10,299 nucleotides of DNA from Nitrospira lenta. Lineage in GTDB: Bacteria; Nitrospirota; Nitrospiria; Nitrospirales; Nitrospiraceae. Positions 1 to 6,382 of this stretch are shown here, piece after piece. Where the stretch lies: positions 1-10,299 of the forward strand of contig CAMDRK010000075.1 of assembly GCA_945906715.1 (NCBI GenBank), in the 5' to 3' direction. The position numbers and the translations under genes are program-made. The notes under the pieces were generated by a model. It was not told where the DNA came from and ran no database searches. It worked only from the letters and a program-made list of their open reading frames with translations. Within the stretch, counting starts at the first letter, position 1; each line of letters starts with the position of its first letter.

Positions 1-105
1 CAGGTCCGCCTGCTTGAACAGCGTGGACAGGCCAGCGACCATCCCATCCTCGCCACCATGCCGGAAACGCGCTACCTGAAGTGTTTCATCCTGCAAGTAT
101 TGTGA
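1..105 (+). CDS. C-terminal end of an unidentified protein (partial)
   Basis: Frame 1 is open from the window edge for 34 codons and ends in TGA at 103-105. The other two forward frames close earlier. The visible tail ends in PETRYLKCFILQVL, a compact, fairly hydrophobic C-terminus. I do not recognise the family and cannot assign a function. The gene converges on the minus-strand gene ending at 197, and the space between holds inverted repeats. The coding call rests only on the open frame and on the convergent layout. The start and most of the protein lie outside the window. Confidence 0.5.
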   Translation, partial: QVRLLEQRGQASDHPILATMPETRYLKCFILQVL

Positions 106-163
106 GCGTGACAAGCGAGGCGTGCGAGAGAGGCGTGAATCGCGAAGATCACACTTCCGACCC

Positions 164-184
164 GTCCCGCTTTTCTCGCGGGAC
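164..184. terminator. Inverted repeat between convergent genes, possible bidirectional terminator
   Basis: GTCCCGC (164-170) and GCGGGAC (178-184) form a perfect 7-bp stem with a 7-base pyrimidine-rich loop. An outer perfect 8-bp pair, CGTGCGAG (121-128) and CTCGCACG (184-191), encloses it and shares base 184, so the two stems could compete. The site lies between two converging genes (stops at 105 and 197), where a shared terminator is expected. No clear T-run follows on either strand, so factor-independent termination is only a possibility. The 103-150 stretch is rich in short GCGAG/GCGTGA words, like a dispersed intergenic repeat. Confidence 0.4.
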
Positions 185-196
185 TCGCACGTATAG

Positions 197-658
197 CTAA
201 TCGTTCGGTGGTTCGAAATGGCCCGAAGGGCGGTTCTGCCAGGGGATCGTCGCCTGTTTGGCTTGCTTGACGAGGCTACGTAAATTCACTTCCGCTGCAC
301 GGAGCAACTTCGGTTCGCCGCTTTGCATGATAGCGGTCAGCAGGACGTACAACGAACGATCCATCCGTGATCCGGCGAGAATTCGCTCTGTAACAGGGTC
401 GGGGCCTGCGGGGATGGAGCTCTCACTCTCCTCTGGATCGTCGAACAAGGTTCGAAATGAGGTCGGATGGCTAAAGAGCCAGGCAGGAGGGATCTTCATG
501 GCCGTGGCAAGCGCTTCAAGTAGCGAGGCAGAGGGGTCAATCATGTCTGCTTCAATTCCCTCTAACACATGAAGCGGAAGATGCGATTCGGCTGCCAAGT
601 CGTCGACCGAGTGACCTCGCGAGATACGCCAAGCTTGAATCTGTTGTCCGAGCGCCAT
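197..658 (-). CDS. XRE-family helix-turn-helix protein (hypothetical regulator)
   Basis: With the ATG at 656-658 the protein has 153 residues and begins MALGQQIQAWRISRGHS. Residues 2-60 fit the XRE/Cro helix-turn-helix fold: LGQQIQAWRISRG (helix 1), SVDDLAAESHLPLHVLEGIE (helices 2-3), then ASLLEALATAMKIPPAWLF. This is a DNA-binding domain of the kind found in small transcription regulators. Residues 70-90 are an acidic, proline-containing linker. Residues 87-153 form a second helical region ending in PWQNRPSGHFEPPND, which I do not recognise. A TTG start at 692-694 would add 12 residues ahead of the HTH. I prefer the ATG because it places the HTH at the N-terminus as is usual, although neither start has a well-spaced ribosome site. 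It is transcribed divergently from the gene at 833. Its target is unknown; autoregulation of the divergent region is possible but not shown. Confidence 0.75.
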   Translation of the reverse strand: MALGQQIQAWRISRGHSVDDLAAESHLPLHVLEGIEADMIDPSASLLEALATAMKIPPAWLFSHPTSFRTLFDDPEESESSIPAGPDPVTERILAGSRMDRSLYVLLTAIMQSGEPKLLRAAEVNLRSLVKQAKQATIPWQNRPSGHFEPPND

Positions 659-785
659 GGTGCAATGGTACTGAAATAAGGCCCCTCTCCGCAACCTTCC
701 GCTGTAAGCCTATGGCGAGACTTGCCTTGAAACTCAATGATTTATGCGCAATTTCCCTTGGTGGAAGATGAGCGATCAAATCAGG

Positions 786-791
786 TATAAT
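786..791 (+). promoter_or_regulatory. Perfect -10 box (TATAAT) ahead of the coiled-coil/RNA methyltransferase pair
   Basis: TATAAT matches the sigma-70 -10 consensus exactly and sits 41 bases before the ATG at 833, which would give a leader of about 35 nt. The matching -35 is poor: the best-spaced candidate, TGGAAG at 762-767, is weak. The promoter would serve 833-1174 and probably 1205-2011. Confidence 0.5.
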
Positions 792-820
792 GCGCATCCT
801 AGTTCATACTTGATCCAGTG

Positions 821-826
821 AGGAGG
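821..826 (+). promoter_or_regulatory. Strong Shine-Dalgarno AGGAGG that fixes the start at 833
   Basis: AGGAGG lies 6 bases before the ATG at 833-835. An in-frame GTG at 818 would put this site inside the coding region, so the ATG is the better start. Confidence 0.75.
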
Positions 827-832
827 CGTATC

Positions 833-1174
833 ATGTTAGGCACAGATATTCGCGGAATTATCGCAGAAGAAGAAGAAGTTCAACGGCGCAAGGACGCTTT
901 GAAATCGCTCTTAAGCATGCGTTCCAAACAGTTGCGGGAGTCGTTGGAGCAGCGGATCAAGCGAGCTCGGGTTTGTGGAGATTGGATCCAGCTTTCTCAA
1001 GAAGAATGTGCCACGCTTCACAAACGGGAAAAGCTCCATCTCAAGTCTCAGTTCGACAAGCTTCAGCACGAGCAGGATCGAACCAGAGGGAAGTTGACTG
1101 CACTCAAACGAGCGAAGGCGCGGGCTCAACGGATTCGGGCTGCCGAAGCCGCATCCGGGCGGAAACGTCGCTGA
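833..1174 (+). CDS. Small charged coiled-coil protein, function unknown
   Basis: The protein has 113 residues and starts MLGTDIRGIIAEEEEV. It is almost entirely predicted helix, very rich in K, R, E and Q. Two long amphipathic stretches (about residues 10-50 and 63-105) flank a short break containing CGDWIQLSQEE. The C-terminus is strongly basic (RKRR at the end). There is no signal peptide or membrane segment, so it should be cytoplasmic. Heptad-like spacing suggests a coiled-coil dimer, and the basic tail could bind nucleic acid; both are inference. It has the best promoter and ribosome site in this part of the window. The next gene starts only 30 bases downstream, so co-transcription with the RNA methyltransferase is likely. 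I do not recognise a family. Confidence 0.7.
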   Translation: MLGTDIRGIIAEEEEVQRRKDALKSLLSMRSKQLRESLEQRIKRARVCGDWIQLSQEECATLHKREKLHLKSQFDKLQHEQDRTRGKLTALKRAKARAQRIRAAEAASGRKRR

Positions 1175-1204
1175 CGTTAGTTTTGTCCACTGTGACTTTT
1201 TAGC

Positions 1205-2011
1205 GTGGCTCCCTCACCCACCCTCCTGACGCGCTCGCAAAGGGCGCATATCCGTGAACTGCTCCTCGATAGACGCGTACGTGCACAAGAGGGCGCCTTC
1301 GTGGTTGAAGGCGCCCACGCAGTGCGAGACCTTCTGACTCGGTATCCTGAACAGATTCTCACGATCGTCACCGCCCACGGGTATTTACCAAAAGAAGGGG
1401 CGGGCGACCGACTGGTTCGGCTAGCCTCCTCGGCGCAACAGTACTCCTGTCCCGACATCCAGTTCTCAAAATTGTCTGATCTCGAAGCGCCGCAGGGCAT
1501 CCTTGCTGTGGTGCGGCAACCGACATGGGATGAAGGAGAGATTCTTAGACAGCCGACTGTCTTGGGGATTTTTGGGGAGCAGCTACAGGATCCTGCCAAT
1601 GTTGGGGCCATTATTCGAACAGCGGCAGCTCTCAACGCGAGCGCCCTGTGGCTCACGCCGGAATCTGCCGATGTCTATCATCCCAAGGTGGTTCGTGCGA
1701 CGAGCGGGATGTTGCTCGCGCTGCCGATCTTTGCCGCCCAAGATGTGTCTGGCCTGATTCGGCACGACTGTCAGATTTTTGCAGCAGAAGTGACAGGGGC
1801 CGGGACCGTTTCGATCGACGAGATTCACCAGGCGCCACGGAAACTCGTGCTTGCTGTCGGTAATGAAAGCCGTGGTTTGTCGGCGCAGATTCGCAGGCAG
1901 GCCACCACTCGATTCACCATCCCCCTCAGCCGCGATGTAGAATCCCTTAATGTTGCGGCGACCGTGGCCATCGCCACATTCTACTTTTCTCGGCTTCCTA
2001 AAGGAAAATAA
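1205..2011 (+). CDS. SpoU/TrmH-family RNA 2'-O-methyltransferase
   Basis: This is a 268-residue SPOUT-class enzyme that would transfer a methyl group from S-adenosylmethionine to a ribose 2'-OH in rRNA or tRNA. All three SpoU motifs are visible: motif 1 LQDPANVGAIIRTAAA (127-142, with N132 and R138), motif 2 LAVGNESRGLS (216-226) and motif 3 IPLSRDVESLNVAA (239-252). These build the knotted cofactor site. The N-terminal part (about 10-105, with FVVEGAHAVRDLL and APQGILAVV) matches the substrate-binding domain of RlmB/TsnR-like members, so a 23S rRNA methyltransferase is most likely; the target base cannot be read from sequence. The start is GTG at 1205: an in-frame TGA at 1193-1195 rules out a longer form, and I see no good Shine-Dalgarno, so translation may be coupled to the upstream gene 30 bases away. 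Confidence 0.92.
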   Translation: MAPSPTLLTRSQRAHIRELLLDRRVRAQEGAFVVEGAHAVRDLLTRYPEQILTIVTAHGYLPKEGAGDRLVRLASSAQQYSCPDIQFSKLSDLEAPQGILAVVRQPTWDEGEILRQPTVLGIFGEQLQDPANVGAIIRTAAALNASALWLTPESADVYHPKVVRATSGMLLALPIFAAQDVSGLIRHDCQIFAAEVTGAGTVSIDEIHQAPRKLVLAVGNESRGLSAQIRRQATTRFTIPLSRDVESLNVAATVAIATFYFSRLPKGK

Positions 2012-2015
2012 CCCA

Positions 2016-2041
2016 GGCCCATTCGCTCGAGCGAATAGGCC
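2016..2041. terminator. Palindromic hairpin just after the RNA methyltransferase gene
   Basis: A perfect 16-base palindrome, ATTCGCTCGAGCGAAT (2021-2036), is extended by GGCC (2016-2019) and GGCC (2038-2041) across one C/A mismatch. The stop codon is at 2009-2011. In RNA this would fold as a strong hairpin with a tiny loop, well placed to end or stabilise the transcript. There is no T-run after it, so it may be a 3'-end stabiliser or a protein-binding palindrome and not a classic terminator. Confidence 0.4.
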
Positions 2042-2549
2042 GGGCCGGTTGGTTGTCATATGGGCGCCCTGTTTTCCCGGGAGAGCCTCGCCGCGAGCTT
2101 GAACGTTCGATAAGCTCACGATGGAAGCAGGTTCTGGTCTCGCCGCAATCTCGCCTCGACCCCTCTTGTATTGTTCCCCGGCGCATATTTCTGAAACCAG
2201 CAAGACCAGCCCTCGTTGTCGAACTGCCGAGTGAGGTTCGTATCATTTTGATCGAATCACATCTCCAATGGTGCGGTGATCTGATGGTGCGGCGCTGCTG
2301 AAGTTTAGACAATCAGGTCGAGGATTGAAATGATTCCTGCGATTACCAAGAAGGGCGTGGTTGTTGCTGTTGACGTCCCGTTCTCTCACTTCGCATTACG
2401 AGTCCGTGGAGACCAGCGTCGGGGTTGCACTCCAGCATCTCGATCGGAACATAGCCAAGGAACTTGGGGTCAAGGAGAAATGCAAAGTTGCCTTTGTATA
2501 GTCATTCCAACATTCATCAATTGCTGGAATATCTGCCATTTGTGGGTAA
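2042..2549. other. About 500 bases with no convincing gene, probably degenerate DNA
   Basis: No frame gives a protein I would accept. Short frames on both strands lack ribosome sites and have unlikely residue composition. The segment GTTCGATAAGCTCACGATGG (2106-2125) resembles dispersed intergenic repeats known from many bacteria; this is recollection. Between 2355 and 2501 one frame reads like decayed coding sequence (a helical stretch ending ...NIAKELGVKEKCKVAFV and TAG at 2499). It is the same frame as the receiver fragment downstream, interrupted by stops at 2499 and 2547. I read the block as the remains of lost genes. Confidence 0.45.
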
Positions 2550-2735
2550 TGTAGGGGAGACGTTGGTCTCATTATTACTGCGCTTGACGCGGTGATTGAG
2601 ATGCATGCCATGCAAGGGGACCGTGAGACATGTCTGGACGCAGGCATGGACAATTATCTTGCCAGGCCGATGAAGCGGGAGCACCACGAGGCAACGCTCG
2701 CCAGTCGACTGGATGTCTGGCTAGTCAACACCTGA
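2550..2735 (+). pseudogene. Remnant of a response-regulator receiver domain (C-terminal part only)
   Basis: The frame opens after a TAA at 2547 and stops at TGA 2733-2735. It contains AMQGDRETCLDAGMDNYLAR followed by PMKRE. This is the hallmark end of a hybrid-kinase receiver domain: the AMxGDRExCLxAGMDDYLxKP block from alpha-4 to alpha-5. The preceding LIITALDAVIEMHAM resembles the beta-4 strand (PIIALTAHAM) with extra residues disrupting it. The conserved lysine of the K-P pair is R here. The phosphoacceptor strand, the rest of the receiver and any kinase are missing upstream, so this is a relic. The Hpt gene starts 16 bases later, which suggests that an ancestral hybrid kinase or receiver gene once preceded it. 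Confidence 0.7.
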
Positions 2736-2740
2736 TGAAC

Positions 2741-2746
2741 AGGAGG
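2741..2746 (+). promoter_or_regulatory. Shine-Dalgarno AGGAGG supporting the GTG start of the Hpt gene
   Basis: AGGAGG lies 5 bases before GTG at 2752. It supports independent translation of the Hpt protein despite the broken reading frame just upstream. Confidence 0.65.
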
Positions 2747-2751
2747 AACTC

Positions 2752-3147
2752 GTGTCGTCGGAGGAACGAGAGCCGATTCATGAATGTGTGGATTCCGCGA
2801 TATTGGCCGATTTGCGCCAACTTGATATTTCCTGTGACCTCCTCTCCACACTGATCACGCTTTTTTTAGAAGACGTTCCCACCCGTCTGGTCACCTTGCA
2901 GAACGCGCTTCAGCAGGGTGATGCAGGGGCCTTGGTTCGAGCCGCCCATAGTGTGAATGGCTCCAGCGGCAACCTGGGCGCATGGAGAATGCGCCAGCTC
3001 TGTATCGAGATCGAGGCATGCGGGAAAGCCAAGGATCTCACTCGGATCAGGGATTTGCTTGCGCAGCTCGCGAGCGAATTTGAGTTGGTGCGCCAGCGCC
3101 TGATGGTTGAACATGCGACGCTCGCGCGTAACACGCTCGCCGATTGA
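2752..3147 (+). CDS. Standalone histidine phosphotransfer (Hpt) domain protein
   Basis: This 131-residue cytoplasmic protein consists of one Hpt four-helix domain. Such proteins carry a phosphoryl group on histidine between receiver domains in multistep phosphorelays. The motif is RAAHSVNGSSGNLGA (63-77), with H66 as the expected phosphorylation site. Family members usually read AHSLKGSSGN; here the lysine three residues after the histidine is N69. Upstream, DLLSTLITLFLEDVPTRLVTLQNAL (29-53) matches the usual helix before the active site. The GTG start has a strong ribosome site. A receiver-domain relic precedes it, and a three-gene signalling operon whose kinase has two receivers but no Hpt follows at 3325. 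A role as that kinase's partner is plausible. It could also be the surviving end of a decaying system. Loss of the conserved lysine might weaken activity. Confidence 0.85.
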   Translation: MSSEEREPIHECVDSAILADLRQLDISCDLLSTLITLFLEDVPTRLVTLQNALQQGDAGALVRAAHSVNGSSGNLGAWRMRQLCIEIEACGKAKDLTRIRDLLAQLASEFELVRQRLMVEHATLARNTLAD

Positions 3148-3230
3148 GGATACCTCACGTGTTCGTCGAGCGCTCAACCAAGTACCAGGCACAAATATCC
3201 AAGCGCCACACACGAGAATCATGCACTGTT

Positions 3231-3258
3231 TTGTCTGTTGGCGCGTGCGCGCTACATT
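3231..3258 (+). promoter_or_regulatory. Candidate sigma-70 promoter for the receptor/binding-protein/kinase operon
   Basis: TTGTCT (3231-3236) and TACATT (3253-3258) each match their consensus at four of six positions and are 16 bases apart. Transcription would start near 3265 and give a leader of about 60 nt that includes the hairpin at 3274-3299. Support is by eye only. Confidence 0.35.
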
Positions 3259-3273
3259 AACCCGGCAAGGTAA

Positions 3274-3299
3274 GGGGCAAAAGAATTCCCTATTGCCCC
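3274..3299 (+). promoter_or_regulatory. Hairpin in the presumed leader of the receptor operon
   Basis: GGGGCAA (3274-3280) and TTGCCCC (3293-3299) form a perfect 7-bp stem with a 12-base loop. It ends 25 bases before the receptor ATG. I see no match to a known riboswitch class. It could affect leader stability or translation. Confidence 0.35.
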
Positions 3300-3324
3300 G
3301 AAGCCTCCTAGTAAGGCCTGCCCT

Positions 3325-5406
3325 ATGATTTGCATTTCAGGTTCATGTCGCGGCTCCCTGTTACTGAAGCTGTTGATCATGGTCCAGTGTCTCTGTTGTT
3401 GGTCCCTCCTCAACATGGGAACCGCCGCCGCCCAAGGCGATCTCCCTGATCTGCCAGATCCGGCCTCATCCTCTGCTCCGACTGGGGGAGGCGAGGAAGG
3501 CATCGTGTTTCAGAACATCCCCTCCGTGTATGGCGCCGTCAAGTACGATCAGAAGGTGACGGAAGCGCCTGCGTCCATCACCATCATCACGGCCGACCAG
3601 ATCAAGAAATACGGCTATCGAAATTTCACGCAAATTTTGGACAGCGTTCCTGGATTCTTCACCACGAACGACCGGAATTACGACTATGCCGGGATACGCG
3701 GGTTCAATCGCCCCGGAGACTACAACAGTAGAATTCTGTTGCTCATCGACAACCATCGCCTCAACGACGCGGTATTTGACCAAGCCCCCATCGGCAACGA
3801 TGGACCCATTGACGTTGACCTGATCGATCGGGTCGAAATCATCCGCGGCCCCAGCTCATCCCTCTATGGAACCAATGCGTTTTTCGGGGTGATCAATGTC
3901 ATTACGAAACGAGGGAGGGATCTCAAGGGCTTGGAAGTGTCCGGTGAAGCAGGGACATTCGACTCATACAAGAGCCGTATGAGCTACGGCAACAAATTGA
4001 ATAACGGCCTGGAATTTCTCGTCTCCGGGTCCTACCTCGACAGCGCCGGACAGCGAGACCTATTCTACAAAGAGTTCAATGGCCCCGCGACGAACAATGG
4101 CCATGCGGTCAAGAGCGACTCAGAGAACTTCGAGAACTTCTTCGGCAAAGCCTCATACGGAGACTTCACCCTACAAGGTGGATATGTCTCGCGGAAAAAG
4201 AAAGTCCCCACCGCCTCGTTTGGCACGATATTCAATAGTGGCGCAGAAGGAACCCTCGACCAACGGGGCTACCTCGACCTCAAGTATCGGCATGAGTTTG
4301 CAAGTGATCTGACTCTGAACGTTCGTGGGTACTATGATCGCTACTACTATCGCGGGGATTTTCCCTATGACTATCCCCCGCCGACCCTCAATCAAGACTT
4401 TACGCTTGCGCAGCAAGCAGGAACGGATCTCTCGGTCACCAAACGACTCTTCAATCGGCACAAAGTCATACTCGGCACGGAGTACCGCAATCAATTTCAA
4501 ACCAACCAGAGCAACAAAGATGATGTTCCTCCTGCCACTTATCTGGATGACCACCGGCCTACGTCGGTCTGGGCAATCTACGGGCAAGAGGAATGGGCTA
4601 TCACGGATCGTTTGCTCTTGAACGCCGGTGTCCGGCACGATCACTACTCGACGTTCGGCGGGACCACCAATCCTCGCCTGGGGCTGATTTATAACTGGGT
4701 CAATACCACAGCGAAACTGCTCTACGGGCAAGCCTTCCGAGCGCCCAATCCCTTTGAACAACATTACACAGGCCCTACTCTTCTAGCGAACCAGGGTCTC
4801 AAACCCGAACAGATTACGACCTACGAAGCGGTGTTGGAACATTCGCTCACTGCCAACCTGCGTGCGTCGGCTACGCTGTACCACTATCAGATCAAGGGAC
4901 TGATTAGTCAGACCTCCTTTCCCGGATCGGACGGCACCTTGGGCACCGCCGACGATCAGCTCCAGTATCAAAACGCAAATAGGATCAAAGCCAACGGACT
5001 GGAACTGACGCTTGAGGGGAAATGGCCGTCGGGAGTGGAAGGACGGCTGAGTTATGCCCTCCAGAAGACGATGGACGATTCGACCGGTATCACACTCAGC
5101 AACTCACCCGCGAGCCTGGCAAAATTGAACCTGATCGTTCCCCTGATCTCGGACAAGCTCTTCGGGGGACTCGAATCACGCTATACCGGTCGGCGCGATA
5201 CGATTGCTGGCAACCAGGCGAAGGAAGTATTTCTCACCAACCTCAGTCTCTTCAGTCCGAGGCTCGTGAATGGCTGGGAATTGTCTGGCCAGGTCAGCAA
5301 CCTCTTCAACTATCACTATGGTGATCCTGGCTCAGGCGATCATGTGCAGGACACGATTGAACAGAACGGTCGCACGTTCTGGATAAAACTCAAATACCGT
5401 TATTAA
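3325..5406 (+). CDS. TonB-dependent outer-membrane receptor
   Basis: The protein has 693 residues and would form an outer-membrane gated channel powered by TonB-ExbBD. A signal peptide is visible: basic residues at 9 and 15, a hydrophobic run to about 30, and likely cleavage after AAA (34-36). A proline/glycine-rich linker (38-58) leads to the plug domain (about 76-197), with EAPASITIITADQIKKYGYR (80-99) and RVEIIRGPSSSLYGTNAFFG (169-188). The remaining roughly 490 residues have the alternating, aromatic and glycine-rich pattern of a 22-strand barrel and end in an aromatic residue (WIKLKYRY), as outer-membrane insertion requires. I cannot point to a certain TonB box; the segment GIVFQNIPSVYGAVK (59-73) is the likeliest region. 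ATG at 3325 has a weak TAAGG 8 bases upstream. It leads an operon with a binding protein (12-base gap) and a kinase, suggesting uptake of a specific small ligand for sensing. Plug motifs alone do not give the substrate (siderophore, cobalamin, other). Confidence 0.93.
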   Translation: MICISGSCRGSLLLKLLIMVQCLCCWSLLNMGTAAAQGDLPDLPDPASSSAPTGGGEEGIVFQNIPSVYGAVKYDQKVTEAPASITIITADQIKKYGYRNFTQILDSVPGFFTTNDRNYDYAGIRGFNRPGDYNSRILLLIDNHRLNDAVFDQAPIGNDGPIDVDLIDRVEIIRGPSSSLYGTNAFFGVINVITKRGRDLKGLEVSGEAGTFDSYKSRMSYGNKLNNGLEFLVSGSYLDSAGQRDLFYKEFNGPATNNGHAVKSDSENFENFFGKASYGDFTLQGGYVSRKKKVPTASFGTIFNSGAEGTLDQRGYLDLKYRHEFASDLTLNVRGYYDRYYYRGDFPYDYPPPTLNQDFTLAQQAGTDLSVTKRLFNRHKVILGTEYRNQFQTNQSNKDDVPPATYLDDHRPTSVWAIYGQEEWAITDRLLLNAGVRHDHYSTFGGTTNPRLGLIYNWVNTTAKLLYGQAFRAPNPFEQHYTGPTLLANQGLKPEQITTYEAVLEHSLTANLRASATLYHYQIKGLISQTSFPGSDGTLGTADDQLQYQNANRIKANGLELTLEGKWPSGVEGRLSYALQKTMDDSTGITLSNSPASLAKLNLIVPLISDKLFGGLESRYTGRRDTIAGNQAKEVFLTNLSLFSPRLVNGWELSGQVSNLFNYHYGDPGSGDHVQDTIEQNGRTFWIKLKYRY

Positions 5407-5418
5407 TAGGCTGACACC

Positions 5419-6372
5419 GTGAAGATAGGCCGTGGCAGCACAATGAATTGGCTAACGATCTGCGCTATGGCGATACTCGCCATGAGCCTCAGTCATGGCA
5501 GTGCCATCTCCGGGGATCTCAGAATTGCGGTGATCGCCAGTCAGAATACCCCTCCGTACCAGGATGTTGCGACCGGATTTCAGGATTTCCTGAAGAAAGA
5601 AGGCGTCGTCGCCGTCGTTGACCACTACGAGCTTTCGGGGAATGCCGGCAAGGCCTCCGAAGTGATCCGCGGCATCATGAAACAACCACCGTCTCTCATT
5701 CTCACGATCGGAGCATTGGCAACCCAGACCGCGTTGCTTGAGGCGGGTGATATTCCCATCGTTGCCGGCTTGGTCACCAATCTGGATGATCTACGGAAAT
5801 CGAAGAATGCAACTGGGGTCGCCCTCGAATTTCCCTTTGTGACACAATTCGAATGGATGCATAAACTCCTGCCGGAAATCAAACATATCAGCGTGCTGTA
5901 TAACCCTAAAGAAAACCAAGTCAAAATTGACGCGGCTGTTCAGGCTGCCAAGAAGGAAGGACTGACCCTTTTGGCCAAGGAGATCGACACTCCTAGGGCG
6001 CTGCCCGATGCCCTTGAAAGCCTGGCCAGGAGTACCGACCTCCTCTGGGGCATCAACGATCAACTGGTGTTGTCGCCGCAAACTGCCGAAGCCATCTTGT
6101 TGTTTTCCTTTCGCAGCGGGGTGCCGTTCGTTGGATTGTCCTCCTCGTGGGTGAAAGCTGGAGCCCTGTATGCGTTGGATCGGGACTACAAAGATCTCGG
6201 AGCCCAATGTGCAGAGTTGTCGGTCAAGATCCTGCAAGGAACGAAACCCAACACATTGGCCATCGCGCCACCGCGCAGAATACTGTATTCGCTGAATCTG
6301 AAGACCGCGGACCATATGAAACTGGAATTTTCACCGGCTGTCGTTAAGAACGCCCAACAGGTTTTTCCATAA
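5419..6372 (+). CDS. Periplasmic ABC-type substrate-binding protein (PF04392-like)
   Basis: The protein has 317 residues. After a signal peptide it shows the two-lobe pattern of the ABC_sub_bind family (PF04392): LRIAVIASQNTPPYQDVATG (34-53), SLILTIGALATQTAL (92-106), IPIVAGLVTNL (112-122), IKHISVLYNPKENQ (154-167), DLLWGINDQLVLSP (207-220), FRSGVPFVGLSSSWVKAGAL (231-250) and ILQGTKPNTLAIAPPRR (271-287). Such proteins bind small organic ligands in the periplasm. I chose GTG at 5419 over ATG at 5443 because the longer form supplies K2 and R5 ahead of the hydrophobic core (11-23), which a signal peptide needs; the shorter form would have no basic residue there. No lipobox is seen, so it should be soluble. 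No permease or ATPase gene is adjacent. It lies between a TonB receptor and a sensor kinase, so it may present ligand to the kinase's periplasmic domain; that is inference. Confidence 0.9.
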   Translation: MKIGRGSTMNWLTICAMAILAMSLSHGSAISGDLRIAVIASQNTPPYQDVATGFQDFLKKEGVVAVVDHYELSGNAGKASEVIRGIMKQPPSLILTIGALATQTALLEAGDIPIVAGLVTNLDDLRKSKNATGVALEFPFVTQFEWMHKLLPEIKHISVLYNPKENQVKIDAAVQAAKKEGLTLLAKEIDTPRALPDALESLARSTDLLWGINDQLVLSPQTAEAILLFSFRSGVPFVGLSSSWVKAGALYALDRDYKDLGAQCAELSVKILQGTKPNTLAIAPPRRILYSLNLKTADHMKLEFSPAVVKNAQQVFP

Positions 6373-6382
6373 GGCTCATGGC

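Noticed and set aside
818..832. A GTG start five codons upstream for the coiled-coil protein
   Set aside because: It would place the AGGAGG ribosome site inside the coding sequence. The ATG at 833 is ideally spaced from it.
1583..2203. A 206-codon minus-strand frame across the end of the RNA methyltransferase gene
   Set aside because: It overlaps the conserved SpoU motifs on the other strand, has no motif of its own and runs through the 2021-2036 palindrome.
2053..2301. An 82-codon plus-strand frame in the block after the RNA methyltransferase gene
   Set aside because: No ribosome site or motif is present, and it overlaps what looks like repeat DNA and a competing frame on the other strand.
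3148..3324. A possible cobalamin or other metabolite riboswitch ahead of the TonB receptor
   Set aside because: TonB receptor leaders often carry one, so I looked. The 177 bases show only one 7-bp hairpin and none of the conserved boxes I know.
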